Assembly: GCA_964441705.1 (NCBI GenBank)
Contig: CAYTWF010000005.1
Coordinates: 8,008 to 72,007, forward strand
From: Eshraghiella sp964441705
GTDB lineage: Bacteria > Bacillota > Clostridia > Lachnospirales > Lachnospiraceae
Direction of reading: 5' to 3'
Length of the DNA: 64,000 bases
The notes below the pieces were generated by a model that saw nothing but the letters and a program-made list of their open reading frames with translations, ran no database searches and was not told where the DNA came from. Positions 54,326-63,968 of the stretch are shown here, in pieces. Every line of letters begins with the position of its first letter. Position 1 is the first letter of the stretch. The position numbers were made by a program, and so were the translations under genes.

Positions 54326-55681
54326 ATGAACAGTAATTCAGAGACAGCTCTGGGAACCAGACCAATTGGCAGGCTGATGCTAAGCATGGGAATTCCTGCC
54401 ATGGTTGCCCAGCTAATTAATCTTTTATATAATATCGTAGACAGAATCTATATTGGACACATTCAGGGTGCAGGGGCAGACGCTCTCACAGGAATCGGAC
54501 TTGCCGCTCCGGTAATTATGCTGGTGGCATCCTTTGCCAGCTTTGCAGGAGCAGGAGGCGCACCACTTGCCGCCATGTCAATGGGCAAGAAGGACAAGGC
54601 AAGGGCAGAGAAGATTCTGGGGAATGCTTTTTTCCTGATAATCGTATTCTCAGTAGCCTTAACCCTGATTTTTTACATAATAAAAGAACCCTTTCTCTAT
54701 CTGTTTGGTGCCAGTGATGCAACCTTTGTATATGCCAACAGGTATCTTTCCATATACCTTGCTGGAACAGTATTTGTACAGATATCTCTGGGACTTAACC
54801 TGTTCATAACGGCCCAGGGCAAGGCGGCAATAGCTATGCTGTCAGTAATTATTGGTGCGGTTATTAACATTGGTCTCGACCCGGTATTCATATATGGACT
54901 TCACATGGGAGTACAAGGCGCAGCCCTTGCAACCGTTATATCACAGGCGGTAAGTGCATTGTGGATTCTTAAGTTTCTGACCTCACCTAAGACCAGCCTG
55001 CGGTTGAAAATACAGGCTATCCGCCCAGAGGGACATATAATAGGAACAATCGCCTCACTGGGAGTATCACCTTTCATAATGCAGTCCACGGAAAGCCTTA
55101 TTGCGGTAGTAATGAACAGCGGCTTTAAGCATTATGGTGGAGACCTGTACGTAGGCGCTTACACTGTAATGCAAAGCGTATCACAGCTGATATGCATCCC
55201 GGTTCAGGGCTTCGCTCAGGGAGTTCAGCCGATTATGAGCTACAATTACGGCGCAGGCAATATGAAACGAGTTAAATCCACATTTAAAAGACTTCTTGTT
55301 ATTATGACAGGAGGTGCTGCTCTTATAACCATAACGGTTATGCTTATGCCGGGAGTGTATGGAGCAATGTTTACCAACGATTCCCAGCTGATTGCGCTGA
55401 TAGAACAGATAATGCCCGTATTTTTTGTGGGATTTCTGATATTCGGAGTTCAGATGACGTGCCAACAGACCTACATGGCACTTGGAAAGGCCAAAATATC
55501 TTTATTCATAGCCCTGCTTAGAAAGGTAATTCTTCTTACACCTATTGCCATAATTCTTCCACGAATTCTTAATTCGGTTCAAGGCGTATATCTGGCAGAG
55601 CCGGTTTCTGATATTATTTCGGCTACCACCTGCGGAATTATCTTCTTTTGCAACTACAAAAAGATGTTCAAGGAGAGATAA
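54326..55681 (+). CDS. MATE-family efflux transporter
   Basis: 451 residues with about twelve membrane helices in two MatE halves. The N-terminus has P-A-M-V-A-Q-L-I-N-L-L-Y-N-I-V-D, typical of NorM/DinF-like exporters. It would export drugs or metabolites in exchange for sodium or protons. Divergent from the beta-helix gene. Its stop codon abuts the stop of the convergent hypA. Confidence 0.93.
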   Translation: MNSNSETALGTRPIGRLMLSMGIPAMVAQLINLLYNIVDRIYIGHIQGAGADALTGIGLAAPVIMLVASFASFAGAGGAPLAAMSMGKKDKARAEKILGNAFFLIIVFSVALTLIFYIIKEPFLYLFGASDATFVYANRYLSIYLAGTVFVQISLGLNLFITAQGKAAIAMLSVIIGAVINIGLDPVFIYGLHMGVQGAALATVISQAVSALWILKFLTSPKTSLRLKIQAIRPEGHIIGTIASLGVSPFIMQSTESLIAVVMNSGFKHYGGDLYVGAYTVMQSVSQLICIPVQGFAQGVQPIMSYNYGAGNMKRVKSTFKRLLVIMTGGAALITITVMLMPGVYGAMFTNDSQLIALIEQIMPVFFVGFLIFGVQMTCQQTYMALGKAKISLFIALLRKVILLTPIAIILPRILNSVQGVYLAEPVSDIISATTCGIIFFCNYKKMFKER

Positions 55682-56032
55682 TCAGTCCTCTGATTCAATC
55701 TCGATATTATCAATATAGAATTCCTGACCTGATATAATCTGGATTTGCTGGCTCTGGCAGGCAGGACACATGAGACGGTAATGCCTGATATGTGAATCAG
55801 TACCACAGGCACTGCAGTGTATCATTGCGGGCACGGTATTAAAGACCAGCAGAGCCTTGTATGCTATGGTGTCCTCGCTTATAAGGTCAAAATATTCCTG
55901 CACACATTCAGGTACAACGCTGCTTAGTTCCCCCATGGTAAGGCTGATTTTAACAACCCTTGACGCATTATTGCGCTTGGCCTCTGACAGGGCGGTATTA
56001 AGTATGCTTTCAGTTATGGATAATTCGTGCAT
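55682..56032 (-). CDS. hypA: Hydrogenase nickel chaperone HypA
   Basis: 116 residues, usual length. The N-terminal M-H-E-L-S binds nickel (His2), and two CxxC pairs (C-S-A-C and C-P-A-C) bind zinc. HypA inserts nickel into NiFe-hydrogenases. No other hyp or hydrogenase gene is in the window, so it is isolated here. A broad metal-delivery role is possible. Confidence 0.9.
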   Translation of the reverse strand: MHELSITESILNTALSEAKRNNASRVVKISLTMGELSSVVPECVQEYFDLISEDTIAYKALLVFNTVPAMIHCSACGTDSHIRHYRLMCPACQSQQIQIISGQEFYIDNIEIESED

Positions 56033-56091
56033 GTGTTACCTCACATTTCGTTAATAATTGTATGATACGTTCTTTTCAGGAGAAGTGCAAG

Positions 56092-57207
56092 ATGAGAGTT
56101 ATAATTAATTTTATTAAAAAAGAAGCTGTATTTTGTGCCGCCGCCATTCTCGCGGTAATATCAATGTTCTGGATTCATCCATCTGCAGAATATTCAGGCT
56201 ATGTGGACTACCGTGTACTGGCATTGCTGTGGTGTTTAATGGTGGTGGTTGCCGGAATGAAGGCAGCAGGTATTTTTGACCGCCTGATTCAGATAATGAC
56301 AGGAAGCATTCATTCAGTAAAGGCATTGGAGCTTATACTGGTCATGCTGTGTTTTGTACTGAGCATGGTAATAACCAATGATGTGGCGCTGATTACCTTT
56401 GTTCCATTTACAATAGTACTGCTTCATCGGATTGGCAGAGAAAAGCATATTATATATATTCTTGTGCTTCAGACCATAGCCGCCAATCTTGGCAGCATGG
56501 TAACGCCAATTGGGAATCCACAGAACCTGTACCTGTATACTACCTTTAATATTGGAATAAAGGAATTTATTACGACGCTGCTTCCTTACACAATTGCGGC
56601 ACTTGTAATGCTGGTGGTGGCAGTGGTGGTTGTACCATCAGGTGTGGACAGACGCGTTAAGGCGGCAGACAATGAGGCAAAGGTCAGAATTCAGGGCGGC
56701 TGGAGACTGGCGGTAATACTTGTTCTTTTGCTTGTATGTATTGCCTGTGTTCTCAAAATACTGGATTATCGTGTTATGCTTGGCATTACAATTGTGGAAA
56801 TCTGTGTGGTTAACTGGAGACTGGTGGCAAAGGCCGATTATATGCTTTTGTTAACCTTTGTAATGTTCTTTATATTCGTTGGAAATGTCAGACAGATTCC
56901 GGCGGTTCACGATTACCTTGCCAGAATAATTACAGGTAACGAGATTCTGGTGTCAGCAGGCGCAAGTCAGATAATCAGTAACGTGCCTGCAGCCGTTCTT
57001 TTATCCGGCTTCACTGACAACGTTGGCGGGCTCCTTGTGGGAACCAATATTGGAGGACTTGGAACACTTATTGCCTCCATGGCAAGCCTGATTTCGTATC
57101 GTCTATATGGAGCAGCAGAAAAAAATAAAGGCAGATATATACTTGTGTTCACAGGGATGAATGTGTTATTTTTAGCTATAATGTTAGCAATAGCGTATAT
57201 AATATAG
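56092..57207 (+). CDS. SLC13/ArsB-like ion permease
   Basis: 371 residues from the ATG at 56092 with CAGGAGA before it. About ten membrane helices, with N-D-V-A-L-I-T-F-V-P and G-S-M-V-T-P-I-G-N-P-Q-N motifs that are typical of the ion transporter superfamily (SLC13, CitM, ArsB, NhaD). The substrate (dicarboxylate, citrate, arsenite or sodium) cannot be told. The ABC-F gene follows after 15 bases. Confidence 0.85.
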   Translation: MRVIINFIKKEAVFCAAAILAVISMFWIHPSAEYSGYVDYRVLALLWCLMVVVAGMKAAGIFDRLIQIMTGSIHSVKALELILVMLCFVLSMVITNDVALITFVPFTIVLLHRIGREKHIIYILVLQTIAANLGSMVTPIGNPQNLYLYTTFNIGIKEFITTLLPYTIAALVMLVVAVVVVPSGVDRRVKAADNEAKVRIQGGWRLAVILVLLLVCIACVLKILDYRVMLGITIVEICVVNWRLVAKADYMLLLTFVMFFIFVGNVRQIPAVHDYLARIITGNEILVSAGASQIISNVPAAVLLSGFTDNVGGLLVGTNIGGLGTLIASMASLISYRLYGAAEKNKGRYILVFTGMNVLFLAIMLAIAYII

Positions 57208-57222
57208 AAGGAGTTATGATTA

Positions 57223-58779
57223 ATGATTTTAAATGTAGAGAACCTGAGCCATGGATTTGGCGACAGAGCCATATTTAGTGATGTTTCCTTTCGACTGCTG
57301 AAGGGAGAGCACATTGGACTTATCGGAGCAAACGGCGAGGGCAAGTCCACTTTTATGAATATAGTAACCGGCAGACTTATGCCAGATGAGGGTAAGGTTG
57401 AATGGGCTAAAAATGTGAGAGTCGGTTATCTGGACCAGCACACTGTACTTGAAGCCGGAATGACAATCGTGGACGTGCTGCGCTCGGCATTTGCATATCT
57501 GTATGAGATGGAAGAGCGAATGACCAGTATTTTTGAGGCAATGGCAGAGGCCGACCCTGAGGAAATGGAAAAGATGATGGAGGAGTCCGGGACAATTCAG
57601 GACATTCTGACCAACCATGATTTCTATATAATAGATGCCAAGGTGGAGGAGATTGCCAGAGCCTTTGGACTTCTTGAACTGGGACTTGATAAGGATGTTA
57701 CTGAACTTAGCGGCGGACAGCGTACCAAGGTGCTGCTAGCCAAGCTGCTTTTGGAGAAGCCGGACATTCTGCTGCTGGATGAGCCAACCAACTACCTGGA
57801 TGAGAATCATATTGAGTGGCTGCGCCGTTATCTTTTAGATTACGAGAATGCTTTTATACTAATATCCCACGATATGGATTTTCTTAACAGCGTGGTTAAC
57901 ATAATATATCACATGGAGAATCAGGCACTTACCCGCTATGTCGGTGATTACAATAAGTTTCTTGAGGTCTATGAGGTCAAAAAATCCCAGCTTGAGGCGG
58001 CATATAAGCGTCAGCAGCAGGAGATTGACCAGCTTAAGGATTTTGTTGCCAGAAACAAATCCCGTGTTGCAACCCGTAACATGGCTATGTCCAGACAGAA
58101 AAAACTGGATAAAATGGATGTTATTGAGCTGGCAAGGGAGAAGCCAAAGCCTGAATTTAATTTTAAGGAGGCGCGTGCCGCCGGAAAGGTTATCTTTGAA
58201 ACGGATGACCTGGTAATCGGATATGACAAGTCCAAGCCTCTTTCCCGTCCAATCAATCTGCGTATGGAGCGTGGCGAGAAAATAGCAATCACCGGAACGA
58301 ATGGTATTGGTAAAACTACCTTCCTTAAAAGTGTTCTTGGGCTTATTAAGCCAATTTCCGGCAAGGCTCATCTTGGTGATTATCTGTATAAGGGTTATTT
58401 TGAGCAGGAAATCAAGGCAAGTGACAACACCTGCATTGAAGAAATCTGGCAGGAATTTCCGTCCATGACTCAGTATGAGGTGCGTTCTGCCCTGGCTAAA
58501 TGTGGTCTCACAACCGACCATATTGAGAGCAAATGCCGGGTTTTAAGTGGCGGCGAGCAGGCTAAGGTAAGGCTTTGCAAGCTGATTAATATTGAGACCA
58601 ACATTCTGCTGCTGGATGAGCCTACCAACCATCTGGACGTGGATGCTAAGGATGAGCTCAAAAGAGCACTTAAGGAATATAAGGGTGCAATACTTCTTGT
58701 ATGCCACGAGCCGGAGTTCTATTCGGATGTGGTTGAAAAGGTATGGAATCTGGAGGAGTATTCACTTTTAAGTATTTAG
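57223..58779 (+). CDS. ABC-F family ATPase
   Basis: 518 residues with two ATPase domains and no membrane part. First domain: G-A-N-G-E-G-K-S-T, L-S-G-G-Q-R-T-K, L-L-L-D-E-P-T-N-Y-L-D. Second: G-T-N-G-I-G-K-T-T, L-S-G-G-E-Q-A-K, L-L-L-D-E-P-T-N-H-L-D. The charged linker between them (about 255-310) is the ribosome-reaching arm. ABC-F proteins act on the translating ribosome; some give antibiotic resistance. Subgroup not fixed (YbiT/Ykp-like possible). Confidence 0.92.
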   Translation: MILNVENLSHGFGDRAIFSDVSFRLLKGEHIGLIGANGEGKSTFMNIVTGRLMPDEGKVEWAKNVRVGYLDQHTVLEAGMTIVDVLRSAFAYLYEMEERMTSIFEAMAEADPEEMEKMMEESGTIQDILTNHDFYIIDAKVEEIARAFGLLELGLDKDVTELSGGQRTKVLLAKLLLEKPDILLLDEPTNYLDENHIEWLRRYLLDYENAFILISHDMDFLNSVVNIIYHMENQALTRYVGDYNKFLEVYEVKKSQLEAAYKRQQQEIDQLKDFVARNKSRVATRNMAMSRQKKLDKMDVIELAREKPKPEFNFKEARAAGKVIFETDDLVIGYDKSKPLSRPINLRMERGEKIAITGTNGIGKTTFLKSVLGLIKPISGKAHLGDYLYKGYFEQEIKASDNTCIEEIWQEFPSMTQYEVRSALAKCGLTTDHIESKCRVLSGGEQAKVRLCKLINIETNILLLDEPTNHLDVDAKDELKRALKEYKGAILLVCHEPEFYSDVVEKVWNLEEYSLLSI

Positions 58780-58793
58780 GAGATGTGGACAGC

Positions 58794-60323
58794 ATGGGTG
58801 TTAAGTTCAAAAATATTTTGTATATTGTATTGACGTTTATATTGTTTTTTGCCGGGAGACTTTTGTGGTACGCGGTATACTGGTCCCTTGGAGAATATGG
58901 CAAGGTGCCCTTTGCCCAGATTATTTTTCATCTGAAGGTGCCTCTTAGTGGTACCGGCAGTACTGTAATATCGGATTTCATCGGTGGCTACGTGTGGACC
59001 TCCCTTGCCTTTACATTGATTGTTCTGGCATCACTGATTGTAATTGGTGTTATTGGCATCAAGAGACCAGAGGGAATCAGGCGCAGGAAGCCTGGGAAAA
59101 AACAATATTTTAACCTTCCAGGGGTGCTTAGGCGATTGACAATCGGGCTGGCGGCGGCTCACATGGTGGGCTGCATTGTCTATGGCTGGGTGACCTTTGA
59201 TATTGGGGAATACATTTATGACATGAGACATCCGTCTACTGTATATGAGGATTATTATGTTGATGCCTCCTCTGTTGATATTACTTTTCCTGAGAAGAAA
59301 AAGAACCTGATATATATTTTCTGCGAGTCCATGGAGGATACCTATGCTTCTGTGGAAGTTGGCGGCGCAATGGGTGACAATTTGATTCCCAATCTGACCC
59401 AGCTTGCACTTGATAACCAGTGCTTTGCATCAGAGGGTATGCTTAATGGCTGTACTGATATGGCCAATACTACCTGGACTGTTGCCGGTATGGTTGCCCA
59501 GACCTCTGGTATTCCGTTAAGCATTCCAATTTCTGAGAATTCCTACGGGCATTACTCTTCTTTTCTCCCGGGGGTCACCTCTCTTGGGGAACTGCTGGAT
59601 GCCAACGGCTACAACCAGATGATTATGATGGGTTCGGATTCAGACTTTGGCGGACGCAGTAATTATTTTAACCAGCATGGGGACTATTACATCTATGACC
59701 TGTTCACTGCGAGAAATCGTGGCAAAATTGCCAAGGATTACTATGAGTGGTGGGGTTTTGAGGATGAAAAGCTCTTCGAGTATGCGAAGGAGGAGATAAC
59801 TAATCTGGCGGCCAAGGATGAACCTTTTAATTTCACCATGCTGACCGCGGACACGCATTTTCCTAATGGATATGAATGCCACCTTTGCGGACACACACAT
59901 GGAAGTCAGCTGCAGAATGTAATTACCTGCTCTGATGCCCAGCTGGGGCAATTCGTTGCGTGGATTCAGGCTCAGGATTTTTATGATGATACGGTTATTG
60001 TGATAGCCGGTGACCATAACAATATGGCTACCGCAGTGAATTCATGGTATGCGGATGGGGAGTATGAACGTCAGTCATATGCTGTAATTATCAACTCAGA
60101 TACGCAAGCCCAGCAGGAGGGACAAAATCGTGTGTATACGAGAATGGACCTCTTTCCAACCACACTTGCGGCCATGGGCTGTTCAATTGAGGGCGACAGG
60201 CTGGGGCTGGGAACCAATCTGTATTCCGACGAGGCAACGCTGGTGGAGCTGCTGGGGCCTGACAAGCTCAATAAAGAACTGGAAAAAACATCAAAGCTGT
60301 ATGATGATAAGATACTGAATTAA
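58794..60323 (+). CDS. LTA-synthase-like membrane sulfatase
   Basis: 509 residues from the ATG at 58794, 11 bases after AGGAG; GTG 58785 is an alternative. Three membrane helices (to about residue 140) and an extracytoplasmic sulfatase-fold domain. The metal site includes Glu in F-C-E-S-M-E-D, Thr in A-N-T-T-W-T and the D-H pair in A-G-D-H-N-N. Proteins of this type move glycerol phosphate or phosphoethanolamine to surface polymers. It follows the ABC-F gene closely and ends just before a REP palindrome. Confidence 0.85.
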   Translation: MGVKFKNILYIVLTFILFFAGRLLWYAVYWSLGEYGKVPFAQIIFHLKVPLSGTGSTVISDFIGGYVWTSLAFTLIVLASLIVIGVIGIKRPEGIRRRKPGKKQYFNLPGVLRRLTIGLAAAHMVGCIVYGWVTFDIGEYIYDMRHPSTVYEDYYVDASSVDITFPEKKKNLIYIFCESMEDTYASVEVGGAMGDNLIPNLTQLALDNQCFASEGMLNGCTDMANTTWTVAGMVAQTSGIPLSIPISENSYGHYSSFLPGVTSLGELLDANGYNQMIMMGSDSDFGGRSNYFNQHGDYYIYDLFTARNRGKIAKDYYEWWGFEDEKLFEYAKEEITNLAAKDEPFNFTMLTADTHFPNGYECHLCGHTHGSQLQNVITCSDAQLGQFVAWIQAQDFYDDTVIVIAGDHNNMATAVNSWYADGEYERQSYAVIINSDTQAQQEGQNRVYTRMDLFPTTLAAMGCSIEGDRLGLGTNLYSDEATLVELLGPDKLNKELEKTSKLYDDKILN

Positions 60324-60329
60324 AGTCAG

Positions 60330-60401
60330 GGCGAAGCCAAGTGGGGACGGTTCTGGTGGTATAGAACTATACCACCAGAACCGTCCCCACTTGGCTTCGC
60401 C
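60330..60401. repeat. REP palindrome with 35-bp perfect arms
   Basis: Arms 60330-60364 and 60367-60401 are exact reverse complements with an AA centre; core GGGGACGGTTCTGGTGGTATAG. It starts seven bases after the sulfatase stop and may act as its terminator-like structure. Confidence 0.92.
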
Positions 60402-60511
60402 ACCTCTAAAAACTCTCAAAATATGGGATAATATGTCGAACGATTCATAGTCATTTGCATTTGCAACAAATGTATAATAATTCTGAAAAATTATTATAAA
60501 GGAGGCGGCCT

Positions 60512-61294
60512 ATGGCATCGGCTATTGATACATATCTCATGACTTTGGGGAAAAAACTGGAGCCGGCATCAGGGGAGCGGTGCAGAATTAAATGGACAAT
60601 TGATACAATTTTGAAACAAATTGACCTCTATTTTGGAAAAGGACCAGAGGCAAAGCTGTTGATTGGTTCCTACAGCAGGAACACCGCCTTGCCAAGGCGC
60701 GCAGACAGAACCTCGGATATAGACATAATGATTGTGTTCGAGAATCCATATCTTGAGGATGTGGAAACGTTTGTCAAAAAAATGGGTTGGTTCGCACAGT
60801 ATTTTTACAGTCCGGTGCAGACCTACCAATCGAATCATTCAGTTGTACTTAACCTGGACCATGGACTGTTTGAACTAATCCCTGCATTTCGTGTTAACAG
60901 CGGTTATTACATGCCTAATGAGCTGGGAGAGTGGGATTTTGCAGATATAGTATCCTATGACAGACTGATTGAAGAATGTGACAACAATAATATGGATACA
61001 ATTAAACCCTTGGTCAGACTGATTAAGCACTGGAATACAAGTGAAAATAACCATGATATACCATCTTTCGAGTTGGAAAAAACTATTGTGGAACGATTAC
61101 AGTATGCTTTTCTGACCTGCAATACATATACAGATTATGTAAAAAAGGCTTTCGGTGAGGTCATTTATCTAAATGGTGGACATACTGGAGCAAGAAAAGC
61201 ATTGGAAATGCTTAATAAGGCAGGGATATGTGAGGAGGCAGGAGATATTGATGGTGCAAGAAGAATGACAACAGCCGTTTTCCCAGATGTTTAG
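60512..61294 (+). CDS. CD-NTase (SMODS)-like nucleotidyltransferase, orphan
   Basis: 260 residues. The active site pattern is I-G-S-Y-S-R-N-T-A-L-P followed by S-D-I-D-I-M-I (two catalytic Asp) and a third acidic residue in L-F-E-L-I-P. Later K-P-L-V-R-L-I-K-H-W-N and S-F-E-L-E-K motifs fit the helical core of CD-NTases, which make cyclic oligonucleotides in CBASS defence. It is shorter than most CD-NTases, and no effector, Cap2 or Cap3 gene is near. It is bounded by REP copies on both sides. AAGGAGGCGGCCT before the ATG; a 9-bp inverted repeat at 60474-60497 lies just upstream. A different nucleotidyltransferase function cannot be excluded. Confidence 0.72.
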   Translation: MASAIDTYLMTLGKKLEPASGERCRIKWTIDTILKQIDLYFGKGPEAKLLIGSYSRNTALPRRADRTSDIDIMIVFENPYLEDVETFVKKMGWFAQYFYSPVQTYQSNHSVVLNLDHGLFELIPAFRVNSGYYMPNELGEWDFADIVSYDRLIEECDNNNMDTIKPLVRLIKHWNTSENNHDIPSFELEKTIVERLQYAFLTCNTYTDYVKKAFGEVIYLNGGHTGARKALEMLNKAGICEEAGDIDGARRMTTAVFPDV

Positions 61295-61335
61295 CGGGTT
61301 ATACCACCAGAACCGTCCCCACTTGGCATAGCCCG
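61293..61335. repeat. REP copy closed by a GCGGG/CCCGC stem
   Basis: A 28-base REP arm (61299-61326) identical to 60368-60395, here framed by GCGGG (61293-61297) and CCCGC (61331-61335). It overlaps the stop codon of the nucleotidyltransferase gene. Confidence 0.88.
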
Positions 61336-61403
61336 CCAGGTGTTGTATAATGAAGCTATACAAAGGAACCGGAGTAATACACACAGAATGGGGAGATTCT
61401 AGG

Positions 61404-63944
61404 ATGAAAATTATTATCAGGTCCAAAAAATTGATAGTTGCCGCAGCCGCAGTAATAATTGCCGCTGCAATCGCAGTTCCGCTTATTATTTCCAATACCA
61501 ACAAGGACAAAGACCCTTCACCGGAGACCTCTTATGAGGTTGAAACGGACGAACAGGGTAATATTAAGAATCTCATTATCACAGATTCGGACGGTAATAA
61601 GATTGTTATTCCAAACGATGATAGTCACGAGATAGAAACTGATTCCCAGGGAAATGTAACTGGGATTTTTGAAGTGGATGAGGACGGAGAGACCAAGGTT
61701 TTTGACTACGAGGAAACAATAGACAAGCTTGCGAAAGAATCAACAGAGAGAAATACAACAGAGAAAAAAACGACTGGCAGTCAAAAACAGACCGCCGGCA
61801 ACAGGGAAACTGCTCAGGACAAAACAAATGCACCAACTACACCTGAGTCAACTGCAAGCAATAATGGGGCGGGCGTAGCGTCGCAGACGTCAGGCTTTGC
61901 CAACGTAGTTGTGTTTGTCCAGTTCACCAATTCAGTCTCAGACAATTATGTAGCGGGCATGAACGGCAAAATATATCAGACCTGGAATGACACATCTTTT
62001 CCCAAATCACTAACCAGCTACCTTAACACAATTTCGTACGGTAAATTTAAGGTGAACAATATTTTTCCTCAGTACAACAGCTCAAAAAATTTATACACGT
62101 CATATAGGATACCTTATACCGACAGCGAATATCAGTTGGTAAAATCAGTAATCAGTCAGATTAAGCTTGATAAGTCAATTAATGTAGACAGCAACAATGA
62201 CGGTCTGGTTGACAATCTCACAATAATTGTTGAACATGAAGCGGTGGAGGATTCTGGCAGCATGTTTTACAATCATAAGACCCAGTATGATGGAAGCGAA
62301 GGAATTAATGGTAAAAAAATATATTACTATAACATGATTAATTCGGCCTCTGCACTTGATTCGGACCTAAGCAATTATGGTGTGGTGTGTCATGAATTTT
62401 TACATACAATAGGATACCCAGATTTGTATTATTACAATGGAAATGGAACACCGGTAGGCCAGTGGGACATAATGGCCAATGCAACTACCTTTATTCCAAT
62501 GCCGCTGGCGTATATGAGATACACAATTTCCGGATGGACATCGGTGGGAACTCTAACAGCAACTACCAGAGGCGTTACAATAAGCAGCGCTCAGTCTGCA
62601 TCAGGCAAGCAGGCATACATATTGAAATCACCTATGTCAGATACGGAATTTTTTGTTATAGAATTTCGAAAGCAGGGAGCACGCTACAGCAATGAGCTGG
62701 ATGTAAAAATACCTGGCAGTGGACTGATAATATACCGCGTCAATACCGGGGTGGCAGGACTTAGCAACGCTGCAGGAAGGGATGCCATATACGTATTTCG
62801 TCAGGGGGATATGAATCAGTCTTTTTTCAGTGTTGAATCTGGAAGAACCTCATACGGCTCCTCGGACCAATCGGCAGGTTCTGGCAGCAACGCATTGGTG
62901 TTTTCAGACGGAACCAATTCAGGAATTGTTATAAAAAACATTGGCAGCGCAGCTGGAAATTCAATTACATGTGACGTAGAGTTTAACAATATGGCGGCGT
63001 CCTCATACTGGAGCAGTCTTGCCGGCGGAAATGTTGGAGCCGGGGCGTATGGCTTATGTGCCAACGAGATTAACGGAAAGGTTGTTGTTGCATATCAAAC
63101 TGAGTGGGATGGGTATAAAATTGGTACAGAAGGAACCGGTGTGTGGGGCAACACAGCTCTTAGTGGCGAGGTTGGTGAAATTTATGATTCATTGACCTGG
63201 AAGGGCGCGCAGTATATTTTGTACACCAGTGGCGTGAGCCTGCGAATTGGTGCTGTTTCCGGCGGAAATGTAACGGGAATCTGTACAGTTTTTAACGGAT
63301 ACATTAATGGTGGTGCGATTGCCGTTGCTGGTGACAGCTTGTATGTTGTCTATAATGATAATATTAGCGAGCTCACCTCCGTGGCAAAATACAATGCAGG
63401 TTCTGCTGCAGCTACAATAAGCTCTGGGTTTACAAAGGGCTGTGCAACGGGAATATCCATGACAGCATCTGGTGGCAGTCTGTACATTGCATATAGAAAT
63501 GCATCTGGCGGCGGTTACACTATTGGGACATGGCGCATCGAAACTGCCAATGGGACAGCCACAGCATTGACGTGCCCGGGTTCAGGGGACAATACCTCTA
63601 TGACAGTGGATGGAGGCAAAATATATCTGGCAGTCTCTTCCAATAACCAGGGCAAGGGCTGCACTGTGTATTCGTTAAGTGGCAGCAGTTATGTTCAGCT
63701 TGGTGGAAGCCTTGCTTCTGGACAGATTCAGGACTGCGATATAGAGACGTCGGGAGGAAAGATATATGTAGCCATGACCAATCAATCCACTAATGTTACA
63801 TCAGTAATGGTGTATAATGGGGCCTGGAATCAGCTTGGCGAAAATGTAAGCTCCAAATCAGATGCAGTCGACCTTGTTATAAGCAGTGGCAGAGTGGTAA
63901 TTGCATACATGGTAAATGGGAACTGTATGGCAAAATTCTGGTGA
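61404..63944 (+). CDS. Secreted M6-like metalloprotease
   Basis: 846 residues from the ATG at 61404 (GGGGAG upstream). A short basic N-terminus and membrane anchor (about 10-30), a Ser/Thr/Glu-rich linker to about residue 170, then an M6 (immune inhibitor A-type) peptidase with H-E-F-L-H-T-I-G-Y-P-D at 330-340 and the conserved G-Q-W-D-I-M. The C-terminal 300 residues consist of repeated beta strands that look like a propeller and may bind a target. It is probably displayed on the cell surface. The stop is followed by a REP at the window edge. Confidence 0.85.
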   Translation: MKIIIRSKKLIVAAAAVIIAAAIAVPLIISNTNKDKDPSPETSYEVETDEQGNIKNLIITDSDGNKIVIPNDDSHEIETDSQGNVTGIFEVDEDGETKVFDYEETIDKLAKESTERNTTEKKTTGSQKQTAGNRETAQDKTNAPTTPESTASNNGAGVASQTSGFANVVVFVQFTNSVSDNYVAGMNGKIYQTWNDTSFPKSLTSYLNTISYGKFKVNNIFPQYNSSKNLYTSYRIPYTDSEYQLVKSVISQIKLDKSINVDSNNDGLVDNLTIIVEHEAVEDSGSMFYNHKTQYDGSEGINGKKIYYYNMINSASALDSDLSNYGVVCHEFLHTIGYPDLYYYNGNGTPVGQWDIMANATTFIPMPLAYMRYTISGWTSVGTLTATTRGVTISSAQSASGKQAYILKSPMSDTEFFVIEFRKQGARYSNELDVKIPGSGLIIYRVNTGVAGLSNAAGRDAIYVFRQGDMNQSFFSVESGRTSYGSSDQSAGSGSNALVFSDGTNSGIVIKNIGSAAGNSITCDVEFNNMAASSYWSSLAGGNVGAGAYGLCANEINGKVVVAYQTEWDGYKIGTEGTGVWGNTALSGEVGEIYDSLTWKGAQYILYTSGVSLRIGAVSGGNVTGICTVFNGYINGGAIAVAGDSLYVVYNDNISELTSVAKYNAGSAAATISSGFTKGCATGISMTASGGSLYIAYRNASGGGYTIGTWRIETANGTATALTCPGSGDNTSMTVDGGKIYLAVSSNNQGKGCTVYSLSGSSYVQLGGSLASGQIQDCDIETSGGKIYVAMTNQSTNVTSVMVYNGAWNQLGENVSSKSDAVDLVISSGRVVIAYMVNGNCMAKFW

Positions 63945-63968
63945 TGGGGGAAGCCAAAGGGAGGGAAG

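Noticed and set aside
52159..54402. Start of the beta-helix protein at 54402
   Set aside because: The extra 83 codons lie inside the divergent MATE gene and its promoter; a good ribosome site and membrane anchor begin at 54153.
57859..58521. 220-codon open frame on the minus strand over the ABC-F gene
   Set aside because: Antisense shadow of a gene with all ATPase motifs.
60512..63944. CBASS operon with the M6 protease as effector
   Set aside because: A REP element and a separate ribosome site lie between the two genes, the protease is exported, and no Cap2, Cap3 or known effector domain is present.
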